In this document: piece after piece, positions 1 to 6,065 of the stretch | Layout: each line of letters opens with the position of its first letter | How positions within the stretch are numbered: the first letter of the stretch is position 1 | Assembly (NCBI GenBank): GCA_016926925.1 | Contig: JAFGNQ010000342.1 | Location: 1-11,691, forward strand | Origin: Candidatus Aminicenantota bacterium | Lineage (GTDB): Bacteria > Acidobacteriota > Aminicenantia > Aminicenantales > Aminicenantaceae | DNA: 11,691 nt | Direction of reading: 5' to 3' | Notes under the pieces: model-generated | The model's input: the letters and a program-made list of their open reading frames with translations, nothing else | The model's database searches: none | What the model was told of the DNA's origin: nothing | Translations under genes and position numbers: made by a program

Positions 1-5
1 AGGAT

Positions 6-734
6 TTATTGCATTTCGAAGAAAGAATCCTCCAGACCGGAGTTGTATTTGACTTCCGCTATAGTCATCACTCCGAATTCTTCGCCATCCTGGAAAATGG
101 TGACGGTATGGGGGACCATCATCCCGTTAATTTTTTTATAGTCCATCTGGACCGTCTCTTGTTCCACTTCGACCTGCATCTGGTTCAAGGCCGTGCCTTT
201 GCTTTTGTACACGAGATACGTTTTCGGATCGACGTACAGGGTAGCAATATAACCGTCGGCAAATGCTTGTTCGAGCACCAGGTATTCTTTTCCTTCGATG
301 CTTTCCTTCTCTTTTAAAGTATAGGTGATCCCGTATTTTTTCGGATCGAGATAGGCGGCGTCGCCGAGGGAATCTCTTTTCGAATACTCTGCAAATTGTT
401 CCGGCAGTTCTTCCGAGCTTCCGGTTTGAGGATTGACCATCCAGGCGGTTTGGCCGTCAAAAGCCTGGGTAATGACCATCCCCATCACTTCGATATCCAT
501 GCGGGTTTTGTTGGGATTTTTTCTGTAACTGGTGACGGTTGCCGAAAGTCCCATCTGAGTTAATTCCATGGTTCCGGTCATAGTTGCATCTTCTATGCCT
601 TCCAATGCTTTTCTGCCTCCCAAAGCATCGATCATTTTGTTGAGAACATCGTCGGCGGATTCACTGATCGCCGGCGCTGCCAGCCAGCTGAATAGACAAA
701 AAAAGAACAGACTTAAAGATAGAGTCTTTTTCAT
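6..734 (-). CDS. Secreted LolA-like / outer-membrane lipoprotein-sorting-fold protein
   Basis: The gene encodes 242 residues. The N-terminus (two Lys, then a hydrophobic run to about residue 20 and a small-residue stretch AAPAIS) is a Sec signal peptide, so the mature protein is probably periplasmic. The rest is a beta-rich series typical of the LolA/LolB-type fold: an opening helix DVLNKMIDALGG (29-40), then strands including an AFDGQTAWMV segment (91-100), YIATLYVDPKTYLVYK (162-177) and a closing MVPHTVTIFQDG (206-217). Proteins of this group bind lipid or lipoprotein acyl chains, but no specific ligand can be read here. A GTG in frame at 740 is rejected as the start because it lies inside the Shine-Dalgarno sequence of the ATG at 734. 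The gene has its own promoter (764-791) and appears monocistronic within the window. It is not canonical LolA; the fold-level call is fairly safe, the role is not. Confidence 0.7.
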   Translation of the reverse strand: MKKTLSLSLFFFCLFSWLAAPAISESADDVLNKMIDALGGRKALEGIEDATMTGTMELTQMGLSATVTSYRKNPNKTRMDIEVMGMVITQAFDGQTAWMVNPQTGSSEELPEQFAEYSKRDSLGDAAYLDPKKYGITYTLKEKESIEGKEYLVLEQAFADGYIATLYVDPKTYLVYKSKGTALNQMQVEVEQETVQMDYKKINGMMVPHTVTIFQDGEEFGVMTIAEVKYNSGLEDSFFEMQ

Positions 735-739
735 GAACA

Positions 740-745
740 CCTCCT
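740..745 (-). promoter_or_regulatory. Ribosome binding site AGGAGG deciding the start at 734
   Basis: On the minus strand AGGAGG is followed 5 nt later by ATG (734-732). This strong site fixes the start and excludes the upstream in-frame GTG, which overlaps it. Confidence 0.8.
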
Positions 746-763
746 GTTCATATGGGTGCTATA

Positions 764-791
764 AGTATACAGAAATTGCTTCCAAATTCAA
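764..791 (-). promoter_or_regulatory. Sigma-70-type promoter of the LolA-like gene
   Basis: Minus strand: TTGAAT (786-791, 4 of 6 to TTGACA), 16-nt spacer, TATACT (764-769, 5 of 6 to TATAAT). The predicted start near 757 gives a leader of about 23 nt ending in the AGGAGG site, which is coherent. The 92-nt element at 922-1013 therefore lies upstream of, not inside, this transcript. Confidence 0.55.
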
Positions 792-819
792 ATACATTCT
801 TCCGGAGCCAAGCGTTTCA

Positions 820-889
820 GTGGAGAACTGTTATCAAGTGGCTAAAGCATGTGCTCGTCACAGTTCCTTTTCGTCCAGAATTTCTCCAC
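820..889. other. Nested and partly competing inverted repeats in the intergenic spacer
   Basis: GTGGAGAA (820-827) is the exact complement of TTCTCCAC (882-889), and GAACTGT (825-831) is the exact complement of ACAGTTC (860-866). The two dyads share 825-827, so they are either alternatives or, with the outer stem cut to 5 bp, one 12-bp helix carrying a one-sided bulge. No coding region is seen in 741-1026. The dyads lie upstream of the promoter at 764-791, so any role would be in DNA binding or in a separate small RNA. Confidence 0.35.
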
Positions 890-921
890 CCACCCCATGC
901 GGTTCAAACGAACGGTTTCCG

Positions 922-1013
922 GAGCCGATGCGGCAAGTTCGGCTCGCCCGAAGGGTAAAAATCACTGACAATAAGATATTGATGTCTTGAGAAAAAGAAT
1001 GTCAGTGATTTTT
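922..1013 (-). repeat. Copy 1 of a 92-nt two-hairpin structured element
   Basis: Read on the minus strand. A perfect 14-bp stem (1000-1013 with 957-970; AAAAATCACTGACA and its complement) encloses a 29-nt loop containing TTCTCAAGA. Then come 11 nt (ACCCTTCGGGC) and a 24-nt hairpin (922-945) with arms GAGCCGA/TCGGCTC and CTTG in its loop. Copy 2 (10434-10525) has exactly the same segment lengths (14-29-14-11-24), the same TTCTCAAGA at the same loop position and a near-identical second hairpin, but a differently sequenced first stem that still pairs. The element begins 13 nt after the stop codon of the mini-HTH gene in the same direction, so it may serve as that operon's 3' end; the 29-nt loop is much longer than that of a normal intrinsic terminator. 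It could instead be a dispersed repeat or a small RNA. I do not recognise it as a named RNA family. Confidence 0.75.
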
Positions 1014-1026
1014 ATAGATAATTCAT

Positions 1027-1236
1027 TTAGTGGATTTGCTGGGTTTTGCGCTTCTTGTAGAGGGTAGGTGGGGAAACCCGGAGTATATCGGAAGCCTCGG
1101 ACACATTGTTTTTTGTGACCTGTAAAATGTATCCGATGTATTCATTCTTCAAATTCTGGAGGGATGGTAAATTGTTCTTTTTGAGTCTTTTGTCGTTCAC
1201 AAAGAGGTAGTAATACAGGTATTTCGGCATTTTCAT
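1027..1236 (-). CDS. Very small Fis-type helix-turn-helix protein
   Basis: The gene encodes 69 residues (67 if the second ATG at 1230 is used; spacing does not decide between them). Residues about 27-67 form a Fis/NtrC-type HTH: LQNLKNEYIGYIL, then ASDILRVSPPTLYKK. This segment matches the C-terminal HTH of the sigma-54 activator encoded nearby (2193-3581) at 16 of 41 positions, including EYI, Y, L, IL, S, TLY and two Lys. The basic N-terminal 26 residues resemble nothing I know. There is no AAA+ or receiver domain, and the frame upstream is closed by a stop 12 codons before the start, so this is a free-standing domain, not an obvious 5' truncation. It follows the membrane-protein gene by 46 nt and is probably cotranscribed from the sigma-54 promoter at 1940-1955. 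It likely binds DNA as a dimer and may act on the activator's sites; that is inference. Confidence 0.65.
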   Translation of the reverse strand: MKMPKYLYYYLFVNDKRLKKNNLPSLQNLKNEYIGYILQVTKNNVSEASDILRVSPPTLYKKRKTQQIH

Positions 1237-1282
1237 TCCCGTCTCTTCCCGATATGGGTAAATGATTTTTTAGGCATTACTC

Positions 1283-1903
1283 TCATCTCGCCTGCACTTG
1301 TTGGATCTTGCGGATATTGTTTGTGACAACATAGGACATTGCCAGGTTGGCGGCCAGGCTGGCGACCCATCCCAGCGTCCTGTTCTTTTTGTGCAGTTTT
1401 TGTAAGAGGAAGTAGTCCATTACGGCTACGCTCAATTTTACAGCCGAGAAAAGATATATATTCTTGACAACAGGCTGCATCACGGGATTCCCCTCCGTCA
1501 ATCCGTTATGCTTGAGGGCCTGCATGGTCGTGATGACATCGGCTATATTGAGTGCGGTCAGCGTCAACAGGGATGATGTGTAGAGGGTACGTTCAAAATT
1601 GGGTTTGGAAGATACGGTAATCTGGATTTGTTTCTGAGGTTCCGGGATGCGGAAGGTCTGAATTTGAAAAGGATAATGCGACTCTGCAGCGAGTCCGGGA
1701 AGGGAAAATGTGGATGAGATAAGTTCGGTCTGTGCCCGGACTGCGGTAGAATTCAATTCGGCCGGGACACCTGCAGGATTGTCGAATCCAACACGGTTCT
1801 CCGCTCTGTCCTCTGCATGCATCGGAAGATAGAGAATTGACACGAGACACACGACAAGGGATAATGCGGGGACATATCGGCGCTTCATTTTTTGGACTTT
1901 CAT
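1283..1903 (-). CDS. Membrane protein with signal sequence, DUF5658-like C-terminal region
   Basis: The gene encodes 206 residues. A basic N-terminus (MKVQKMKRR) and a hydrophobic run (11-28) ending in MHA suggest a signal peptide cut near residue 30, or an N-terminal anchor. Residues 31-105 are polar and probably extracytoplasmic. Residues 107-195 hold three hydrophobic stretches (about 107-128, 149-168, 177-195). Between the first two lie an Asp in LNIADVITTMQAL and a TEGNPVMQP motif. The D-T-T helix followed by an E-x-NP loop is the look of the DUF5658 group, whose biochemical role is unknown to me. The start is the ATG at 1903, 7 nt after a strong GAGGAGAG site; an upstream in-frame ATG at 1924 would sit only about 5 nt from the predicted transcription start. 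It is preceded by a sigma-54 promoter and followed by the mini-HTH gene, so it is the main predicted product of this regulated unit. The family match is from memory. Confidence 0.6.
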   Translation of the reverse strand: MKVQKMKRRYVPALSLVVCLVSILYLPMHAEDRAENRVGFDNPAGVPAELNSTAVRAQTELISSTFSLPGLAAESHYPFQIQTFRIPEPQKQIQITVSSKPNFERTLYTSSLLTLTALNIADVITTMQALKHNGLTEGNPVMQPVVKNIYLFSAVKLSVAVMDYFLLQKLHKKNRTLGWVASLAANLAMSYVVTNNIRKIQQVQAR

Positions 1904-1910
1904 AACTTGG

Positions 1911-1918
1911 CTCTCCTC
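1911..1918 (-). promoter_or_regulatory. Ribosome binding site GAGGAGAG for the start at 1903
   Basis: A purine-rich GAGGAGAG on the minus strand is 7 nt before the ATG at 1903 and lies inside the longer reading frame that begins at 1924. It favours the shorter protein. Confidence 0.65.
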
Positions 1919-1939
1919 TTTCATTTCGCTCTAAAATAA

Positions 1940-1955
1940 AGCAAGAATAATGCCA
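1940..1955 (-). promoter_or_regulatory. Sigma-54 (-24/-12) promoter
   Basis: The minus strand reads TGGCATTATTCTTGCT: TGGCA at -24 and TTGCT at -12, with the diagnostic GG and GC exactly 10 nt apart. This matches the sigma-54 consensus TGGCAC-N5-TTGC closely. The expected start near 1929 gives a leader of about 26 nt before the ATG at 1903. The next gene upstream on the same strand encodes a sigma-54 activator, which supports the assignment. Confidence 0.8.
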
Positions 1956-2032
1956 GCAAGGCGAGATGCTGATAAGTTATTGATAATAAATAATATAGAT
2001 TAATTTAAAGAGTCTGGTTCGGGTTATGTGGA

Positions 2033-2118
2033 GTGTTTAATAATTGAACACAAATAGAGAGGATGAGCACAAAAACACTGTAATTAAAGAAGTTACGCGA
2101 CTCTTAGCTTCCGTGTTC
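2033..2118. promoter_or_regulatory. Candidate upstream activator sites (GTGTT half-sites)
   Basis: Four GTGTT half-sites occur in 86 nt: 2033-2037 (plus), 2047-2051 (minus), 2074-2078 (minus) and 2113-2117 (plus). The first two form a dyad, GTGTT-9-AACAC, centred about 112 nt upstream of the predicted sigma-54 start, a usual distance for enhancer sites of NtrC-type activators. That these bind the neighbouring activator or the mini-HTH protein is inference. The rest of the 1904-2192 spacer holds no gene and no convincing intrinsic terminator for the activator gene. Confidence 0.4.
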
Positions 2119-2192
2119 TGAATCTGGTCATATTCCGGGGGTTCCGGTGCTAAAAATTGCGGTTTGCGGGCAGGTTGGAGACACCCGATGCT

Positions 2193-3581
2193 TTAGGGGG
2201 AGATGTTGTATTTCTTGAGTTTGTTGTACAACGTTGTCCGTGATATATTTAGAATCTTTGCCGTCTTTTTCATGTTTTTGCCCACGAGATTCAACAGATA
2301 AAGGATGTATTCCTTTTCCAATTCTTCAAGGGTTGAGAGCTGTTCTTTTCGGATGAACGGGATTTTTGTCAGGGAAGGTATCGAATCTTGAAGGTATTGT
2401 GGCAAATCGGGAATGTTGATGAAGTGGGATTTGGCCAGCATGGAAGCTCTCTCCAGGACATTTTGCAGCTCTCTGACGTTTCCGGGCCACTCGTACTTGA
2501 GGAACAATTTTTGGACTTTCTGCGAAATTCCTTTCAGATCCTTATCGAACTTTTCGTTGAACGCATTGAGGAAGTGCCGGGTTAAGAGCGGGATATCTTC
2601 TGTCCGATCCCTCAGCGGAGGAAGATGAATTTCAATTTTGTTCAACCTATGAAACAGATCTTCCCTGAAACCGCCCTCTGATATGCTTTCCCTCAGATTC
2701 CTGCTGGTTGCGGCGATCACCCTGACTGTGACTTTCCTGGTGTCATTGGCCCCAAGAGGTCTGAATTCATGCTGCTCCAAAACCCTTAAAAGCTTTGCCT
2801 GGATGGTGAGAGGAATTTCTCCGATTTCATCCAGGAAAATGATCCCCTCATGGGCCTCCTCGAACAAACCCTTCTTATCTTTATCCGCTCCGGTAAAGGC
2901 CCCTCTCATATAGCCGAAAAGTTCGGATTCAAAAAGGTTTTCAGGAATGGAGACGCAATCGCAAATGACAAGTTTCGGGTTCGCGTTTGGGCTAAGCCTG
3001 TGAATAGCTTTAGCTACCATCTCTTTTCCTGTGCCGGTCTCGCCCGTGATAAGAATGCAGGTGAAATGCTTGGCCACTTTCTCTATCAAAGAATAGATTT
3101 CGAGCATATAGGGGCTTTTGCCCACTATGTCATTGAAATAGTATTTTTCTTCCAATTTCCTCTCGAGGAGGAATGTTTCTTTTCGCAGAGTGCGTTTATC
3201 GATAATTCCTTGCAGCGTGCTTTGAGTGCTCTCCGCAGTGAGAGGTTTTTCAAGATAAGCGGTGGCTCCCATACTGATCAGCCTGACGACGTTTTCAGGT
3301 ATCAAGCCCTCACCGATCAAAATGACATCTATCAACGGATCGGATTGCTTGATGATATCGAGCCGGGTAAGGCCTTCCGATTTGTTCTTGTCCATATCGA
3401 TCAGGACAATGCTGATGTTGTTTTTACTGAGTGCGAAAAGAATATCCTCTTCCGGTTCCAAGAAGAAAAGAGCGATGTCATTATCATAGGTGAACTGTTT
3501 GATTTCCTGATATTCAGGTGAGTTTTCGGCGATGATGCAAAGATTCAACTCTTGAAGGGATTCCGCTTTGGATTCGTACAT
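2193..3581 (-). CDS. Sigma-54-dependent transcriptional activator, receiver-AAA+-Fis
   Basis: The gene encodes 462 residues with the full NtrC-like layout. A receiver-like domain covers about 12-125, with a candidate phospho-acceptor Asp62 (IVLIDMD) and Lys112 (YLEKPL). The usual acidic pair after strand 1 is replaced by Ala18-Glu19, and the switch Thr/Ser by Gly90 (VILIGEG). The AAA+ domain covers about 149-385: Walker A GETGTGKE (180-187), the sigma-54-contacting GAFTGA loop (227-232), Walker B GIIFLDE (246-252), an arginine-rich FREDLFHRL (305-313) and WPGNVRELQN (365-374). A Fis-type HTH lies at about 420-460. The protein uses ATP hydrolysis to open sigma-54 holoenzyme complexes. The start at 3581 has no close Shine-Dalgarno; the only purine-rich stretch is within a small hairpin about 18 nt upstream. 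No histidine kinase gene is adjacent, so the input signal is unknown. The likely target is the promoter just downstream (1940-1955). Confidence 0.93.
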   Translation of the reverse strand: MYESKAESLQELNLCIIAENSPEYQEIKQFTYDNDIALFFLEPEEDILFALSKNNISIVLIDMDKNKSEGLTRLDIIKQSDPLIDVILIGEGLIPENVVRLISMGATAYLEKPLTAESTQSTLQGIIDKRTLRKETFLLERKLEEKYYFNDIVGKSPYMLEIYSLIEKVAKHFTCILITGETGTGKEMVAKAIHRLSPNANPKLVICDCVSIPENLFESELFGYMRGAFTGADKDKKGLFEEAHEGIIFLDEIGEIPLTIQAKLLRVLEQHEFRPLGANDTRKVTVRVIAATSRNLRESISEGGFREDLFHRLNKIEIHLPPLRDRTEDIPLLTRHFLNAFNEKFDKDLKGISQKVQKLFLKYEWPGNVRELQNVLERASMLAKSHFINIPDLPQYLQDSIPSLTKIPFIRKEQLSTLEELEKEYILYLLNLVGKNMKKTAKILNISRTTLYNKLKKYNISP

Positions 3582-3597
3582 TAATTTTTGCTATCCG

Positions 3598-3626
3598 GCT
3601 CCCTTGGAGCTTTATTTTTCACTATA
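3598..3626 (-). promoter_or_regulatory. Possible -10 box and leader hairpin of the activator gene
   Basis: On the minus strand TATAGT (3621-3626) is 5 of 6 to the -10 consensus, but no good -35 stands at 16-18 nt; TTGTCA is 20 nt away. Between it and the start codon is a short dyad GCTCC-3-GGAGC (3598-3610) whose right arm carries the only Shine-Dalgarno-like purines, so the hairpin might limit translation. The evidence is weak. Confidence 0.25.
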
Positions 3627-3684
3627 GTAACAATTTGATCACGCTTTGACAAATAATTCGACGTAATTTAATTTCTTTTTGCAG

Positions 3685-3713
3685 TTGACATTTATTGCGT
3701 TTTCCGATAGATT
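3685..3713 (+). promoter_or_regulatory. Possible distal promoter for the SpoIID-like gene
   Basis: TTGACA (3685-3690), 17-nt spacer, TAGATT (3708-3713, 4 of 6). The -35 and spacing are ideal but the -10 is poor, and the region is very AT-rich, so chance is possible. It would give a leader of about 120 nt. Confidence 0.3.
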
Positions 3714-3791
3714 TAGTGGTTATTTTATTAAAAAGTCAAATACTATATGTAGTAGGAAAATACTGAGAGGTAGAATATATAGATTTTTTTC

Positions 3792-3820
3792 TTGACAGTA
3801 GGATATCTCCTGCTTATAAT
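3792..3820 (+). promoter_or_regulatory. Consensus sigma-70 promoter of the SpoIID-like gene
   Basis: TTGACA (3792-3797), a 17-nt spacer and TATAAT (3815-3820) match the consensus at all 12 positions. The start should fall near 3827, leaving a leader of only about 9-12 nt before the ATG at 3839, with no Shine-Dalgarno. The spacer carries an imperfect dyad at 3797-3814 (AGTAGGA, 4 nt, TCCTGCT; 6 of 7 positions pair), and AGTAGGA recurs at 3751-3757, which suggests a repressor site. Confidence 0.8.
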
Positions 3821-3838
3821 TTCCTTAAAAGTCAGCCG

Positions 3839-6055
3839 ATGAAAAAATCCGTGATCAAAAATTTCAAGTACATTATTGCCGTGATGTTGAGTTTTCTGTT
3901 TTTTGGAGGAGAGCCCATCGAATTTGCAAAGGAAAATACATTTTTCCATGGCTTTCTAATTCCAAAACCGATCATTAGAGTAGGTCTCGGAGTCAACCTG
4001 GGTCAGATTCGAATCAGCTCCTCAACTGGGATGAAGATCTATGAAGTCAAGATGAACTACAAGCTGATCGCGGATGATGTCGACGAAGTCTTCATAAAGG
4101 GACAAAAGGAGAAACTCTCGGAAAAATTTCTCGTTCGCGTAGCCCAATCCAAAGATATCGAAGAGGCCGAGTTGTTCGCCCAGGAATTGAGGACAATGCT
4201 CACTGCCAAGGTTTATGTGAGGACGAACACCGAAGACAAAATCGATGGTCTCTATCAAGTGATCGTGGGTGATTTCCTTACGCGGGGCGATGCATTGCGC
4301 TACATCATGACGCTGAACACTTTGGGGATTAAGGACACCTGGATCGTGCAGGAAGAGGTAACCGAAGAAGAATCGCGTCCGTTGTGGATTCTTATTAACG
4401 ATGAACTGAAGAGTTTGAGCGATGACACCGTGCTCTACTTCATTCCGAGCAATCCGCAGAGCTACCTTTCTTTTAAGGGAAGGGACTATCGGGGGATTTT
4501 TGTTCTCAAAGCCAGTCGCAAAGGTATTGTCCTGGTGAACATCCTGAATCTGGAGAACTATCTGAAATCCGTTGTTCCCAGCGAACTTTCCCCCTACACT
4601 TTCAATGAGCTGGAAGCGCAAAAAGCCCAGGCCGTAGCTGCGAGGACGTATGCCATAAAGAATCTCAAGCAGTATGACGATCTGGGATACGATTTGTGTG
4701 ATACCCCGAAATCTCAGTTTTACCAGGGAATGAATGCCGAGCACCCTCTCAGCAGCCTTGCCGTAGAGGAGACTCACGGGGAGGTTGCCTTTTATAAGGG
4801 AAAGTTGATCGATGCCCTCTACACGAGTACTTGCGGGGGTATGACGGAAGATGTGGAGGATGTTTTTGATGGGCCGGCTTTGCCCTATTTGAGGAGTACG
4901 GAATGTGTTTATGAAAAACAGAAGGAGTGGATTCTACAAAACACGAATTCCACGCTTCCGGTCTATATAAACGACAGGAATATCAGCCGTGAGATCATGT
5001 CGCTTATGAGCCTGAAAGTCATCCCAAAAAAGGAAGATCCCGTCTATTTCGGCGCAGAAGCTTCTCATGATGAGGTCATGACTTGGATCCGAAACGCACT
5101 GCCTTTGTTGGGGAAAAAGGAGAAAAAGTTCGCTTCGGACAAACGTACGCTCAATCGCCGGAGCTTTGCCGATTGCGTCATTGATGCCTTCGACTGGAAG
5201 GAACGCATCGAAAACCTCATGCTTGACAGTGAAAAAGATTACATCCTCGAGGGATCGACTGGGTGGAACGGCGAGGAGAGCGGCAGTGTCGCTTACTTGA
5301 TAAAGGAAGGCATTTACCCCGATCCCTCCGATATGGAGAGTCCCGAGACGATTCTGACTCGCGGAGAAGCGGCTGTCTGTTTGTGGAAAATCATCCGAGA
5401 CCATCCGGATTTGATGCATCATGGAAAATTCAAAGGATTGGATGATGGAAAGGTATTGCTGGAAGAGCAAAAAAAAGACAAGGTTTCAGACATGTCTCCG
5501 GATTGTTATCTGGTGAGAAATTATGACGGCGATTTTTCCTTTCCTTCTCAACTCCGCCTTCTGGGTGGCGAAGAGGTCAAGTGGGTTGAACGGGATGGCC
5601 TTATTCGATTGCTGGAAGTCAGCTATCCACCCCATTCGAATATTCTGGACAGGAGTTCTGTCGTCCACAGTTGGACGGTGAGGAAATCCAGGGAAACATT
5701 AGAGAGGCGTATCAATCAGTATTATCCCATCGGCAAACTGAAAGATTTGATTCCTCAAAGAAGAGGGGACTCTAAAAGAGTCGTCGAACTTCTGGTATCA
5801 GGGGACGAGAGCCAGGTTGTGGTCAAAGGATTACGAATCCGGAGGGTTCTCGGCCTGCGGGAAACGCTTTTTGTGATCGACAGGGAATATGATGATGCAG
5901 GAGATATCACCCATTTTTCCTTTAACGGAAGGGGCTGGGGACACGGTGTCGGGCTATGCCAGGTGGGTGCTTATGGAATGGCACTGGCCGGTGCCAAATA
6001 CAAGGATATTTTAAAAAAGTATTACAAGGGAATTCGAGTCAAGACCGCTTATTGA
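3839..6055 (+). CDS. SpoIID/LytB-type protein with SPOR-like and SLH-like regions
   Basis: The gene encodes 738 residues, about twice a typical SpoIID. Domains in order: signal sequence (1-24); a short beta segment (45-90); a SPOR-like domain (about 97-170, FLVRVAQ to TWIV, with YQVIVGDF); the first SpoIID half (about 208-356) with LENYLKSVVPSEL, EAQKAQAVAARTYA and TSTCGG; a middle region (about 357-630); and the second SpoIID half (about 631-734) with a GDSKRVVEL segment and FNGRGWGHGVGLCQVGAYGM. SpoIID enzymes are lytic transglycosylases acting on peptidoglycan stripped of stem peptides; Glu249 in VVPSEL lines up with their catalytic Glu. SPOR domains bind such denuded glycan at division septa. 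Part of the middle region (about 438-520), including SVAYLIKEGIYPDP and ILTRGEAAVCLWKI, resembles S-layer-homology repeats. A role in cell-wall remodelling, not sporulation, is likely. It is convergent with carB, 10 nt away, with no visible terminator between. Confidence 0.88.
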   Translation: MKKSVIKNFKYIIAVMLSFLFFGGEPIEFAKENTFFHGFLIPKPIIRVGLGVNLGQIRISSSTGMKIYEVKMNYKLIADDVDEVFIKGQKEKLSEKFLVRVAQSKDIEEAELFAQELRTMLTAKVYVRTNTEDKIDGLYQVIVGDFLTRGDALRYIMTLNTLGIKDTWIVQEEVTEEESRPLWILINDELKSLSDDTVLYFIPSNPQSYLSFKGRDYRGIFVLKASRKGIVLVNILNLENYLKSVVPSELSPYTFNELEAQKAQAVAARTYAIKNLKQYDDLGYDLCDTPKSQFYQGMNAEHPLSSLAVEETHGEVAFYKGKLIDALYTSTCGGMTEDVEDVFDGPALPYLRSTECVYEKQKEWILQNTNSTLPVYINDRNISREIMSLMSLKVIPKKEDPVYFGAEASHDEVMTWIRNALPLLGKKEKKFASDKRTLNRRSFADCVIDAFDWKERIENLMLDSEKDYILEGSTGWNGEESGSVAYLIKEGIYPDPSDMESPETILTRGEAAVCLWKIIRDHPDLMHHGKFKGLDDGKVLLEEQKKDKVSDMSPDCYLVRNYDGDFSFPSQLRLLGGEEVKWVERDGLIRLLEVSYPPHSNILDRSSVVHSWTVRKSRETLERRINQYYPIGKLKDLIPQRRGDSKRVVELLVSGDESQVVVKGLRIRRVLGLRETLFVIDREYDDAGDITHFSFNGRGWGHGVGLCQVGAYGMALAGAKYKDILKKYYKGIRVKTAY

Positions 6056-6065
6056 AACCCGAAGC

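Noticed and set aside
738..740. GTG as start of the LolA-like gene
   Set aside because: It lies inside the AGGAGG site that serves the ATG at 734.
9..990. Plus-strand open frames of 102, 140 and 68 codons across the LolA-like gene and its upstream spacer
   Set aside because: They mostly overlap the LolA-like gene or its promoter in antisense, have no ribosome site, and their translations look like no protein family.
922..1013. Ordinary Rho-independent terminator or a familiar riboswitch for the 92-nt element
   Set aside because: The 29-nt loop, conserved loop motif, second hairpin and the promoter-side position of copy 2 do not fit a simple terminator; the conserved bases do not match the SAM, c-di-GMP, glutamine or fluoride classes as I know them.
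1904..1924. Upstream ATG (1924) of the DUF5658-like gene
   Set aside because: It would be only about 5 nt from the predicted sigma-54 start, and the GAGGAGAG site inside this stretch serves the ATG at 1903.
2130..2155. TTCCGG repeats after the activator gene as a terminator
   Set aside because: Only a 4-bp CCGG pairing and no following T-run.
2850..3521. 223-codon plus-strand frame opposite the activator gene
   Set aside because: It is an antisense shadow of a gene with complete AAA+ motifs, with no start signals of its own.
3646..3674. TTGACA at 3646-3651 as another plus-strand promoter
   Set aside because: No acceptable -10 box stands at 16-18 nt; the region is AT-rich.
4022..5470. Long minus-strand frames of 251 and 178 codons within the SpoIID-like gene
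   Set aside because: They are shadows of a gene with clear family motifs along its length.
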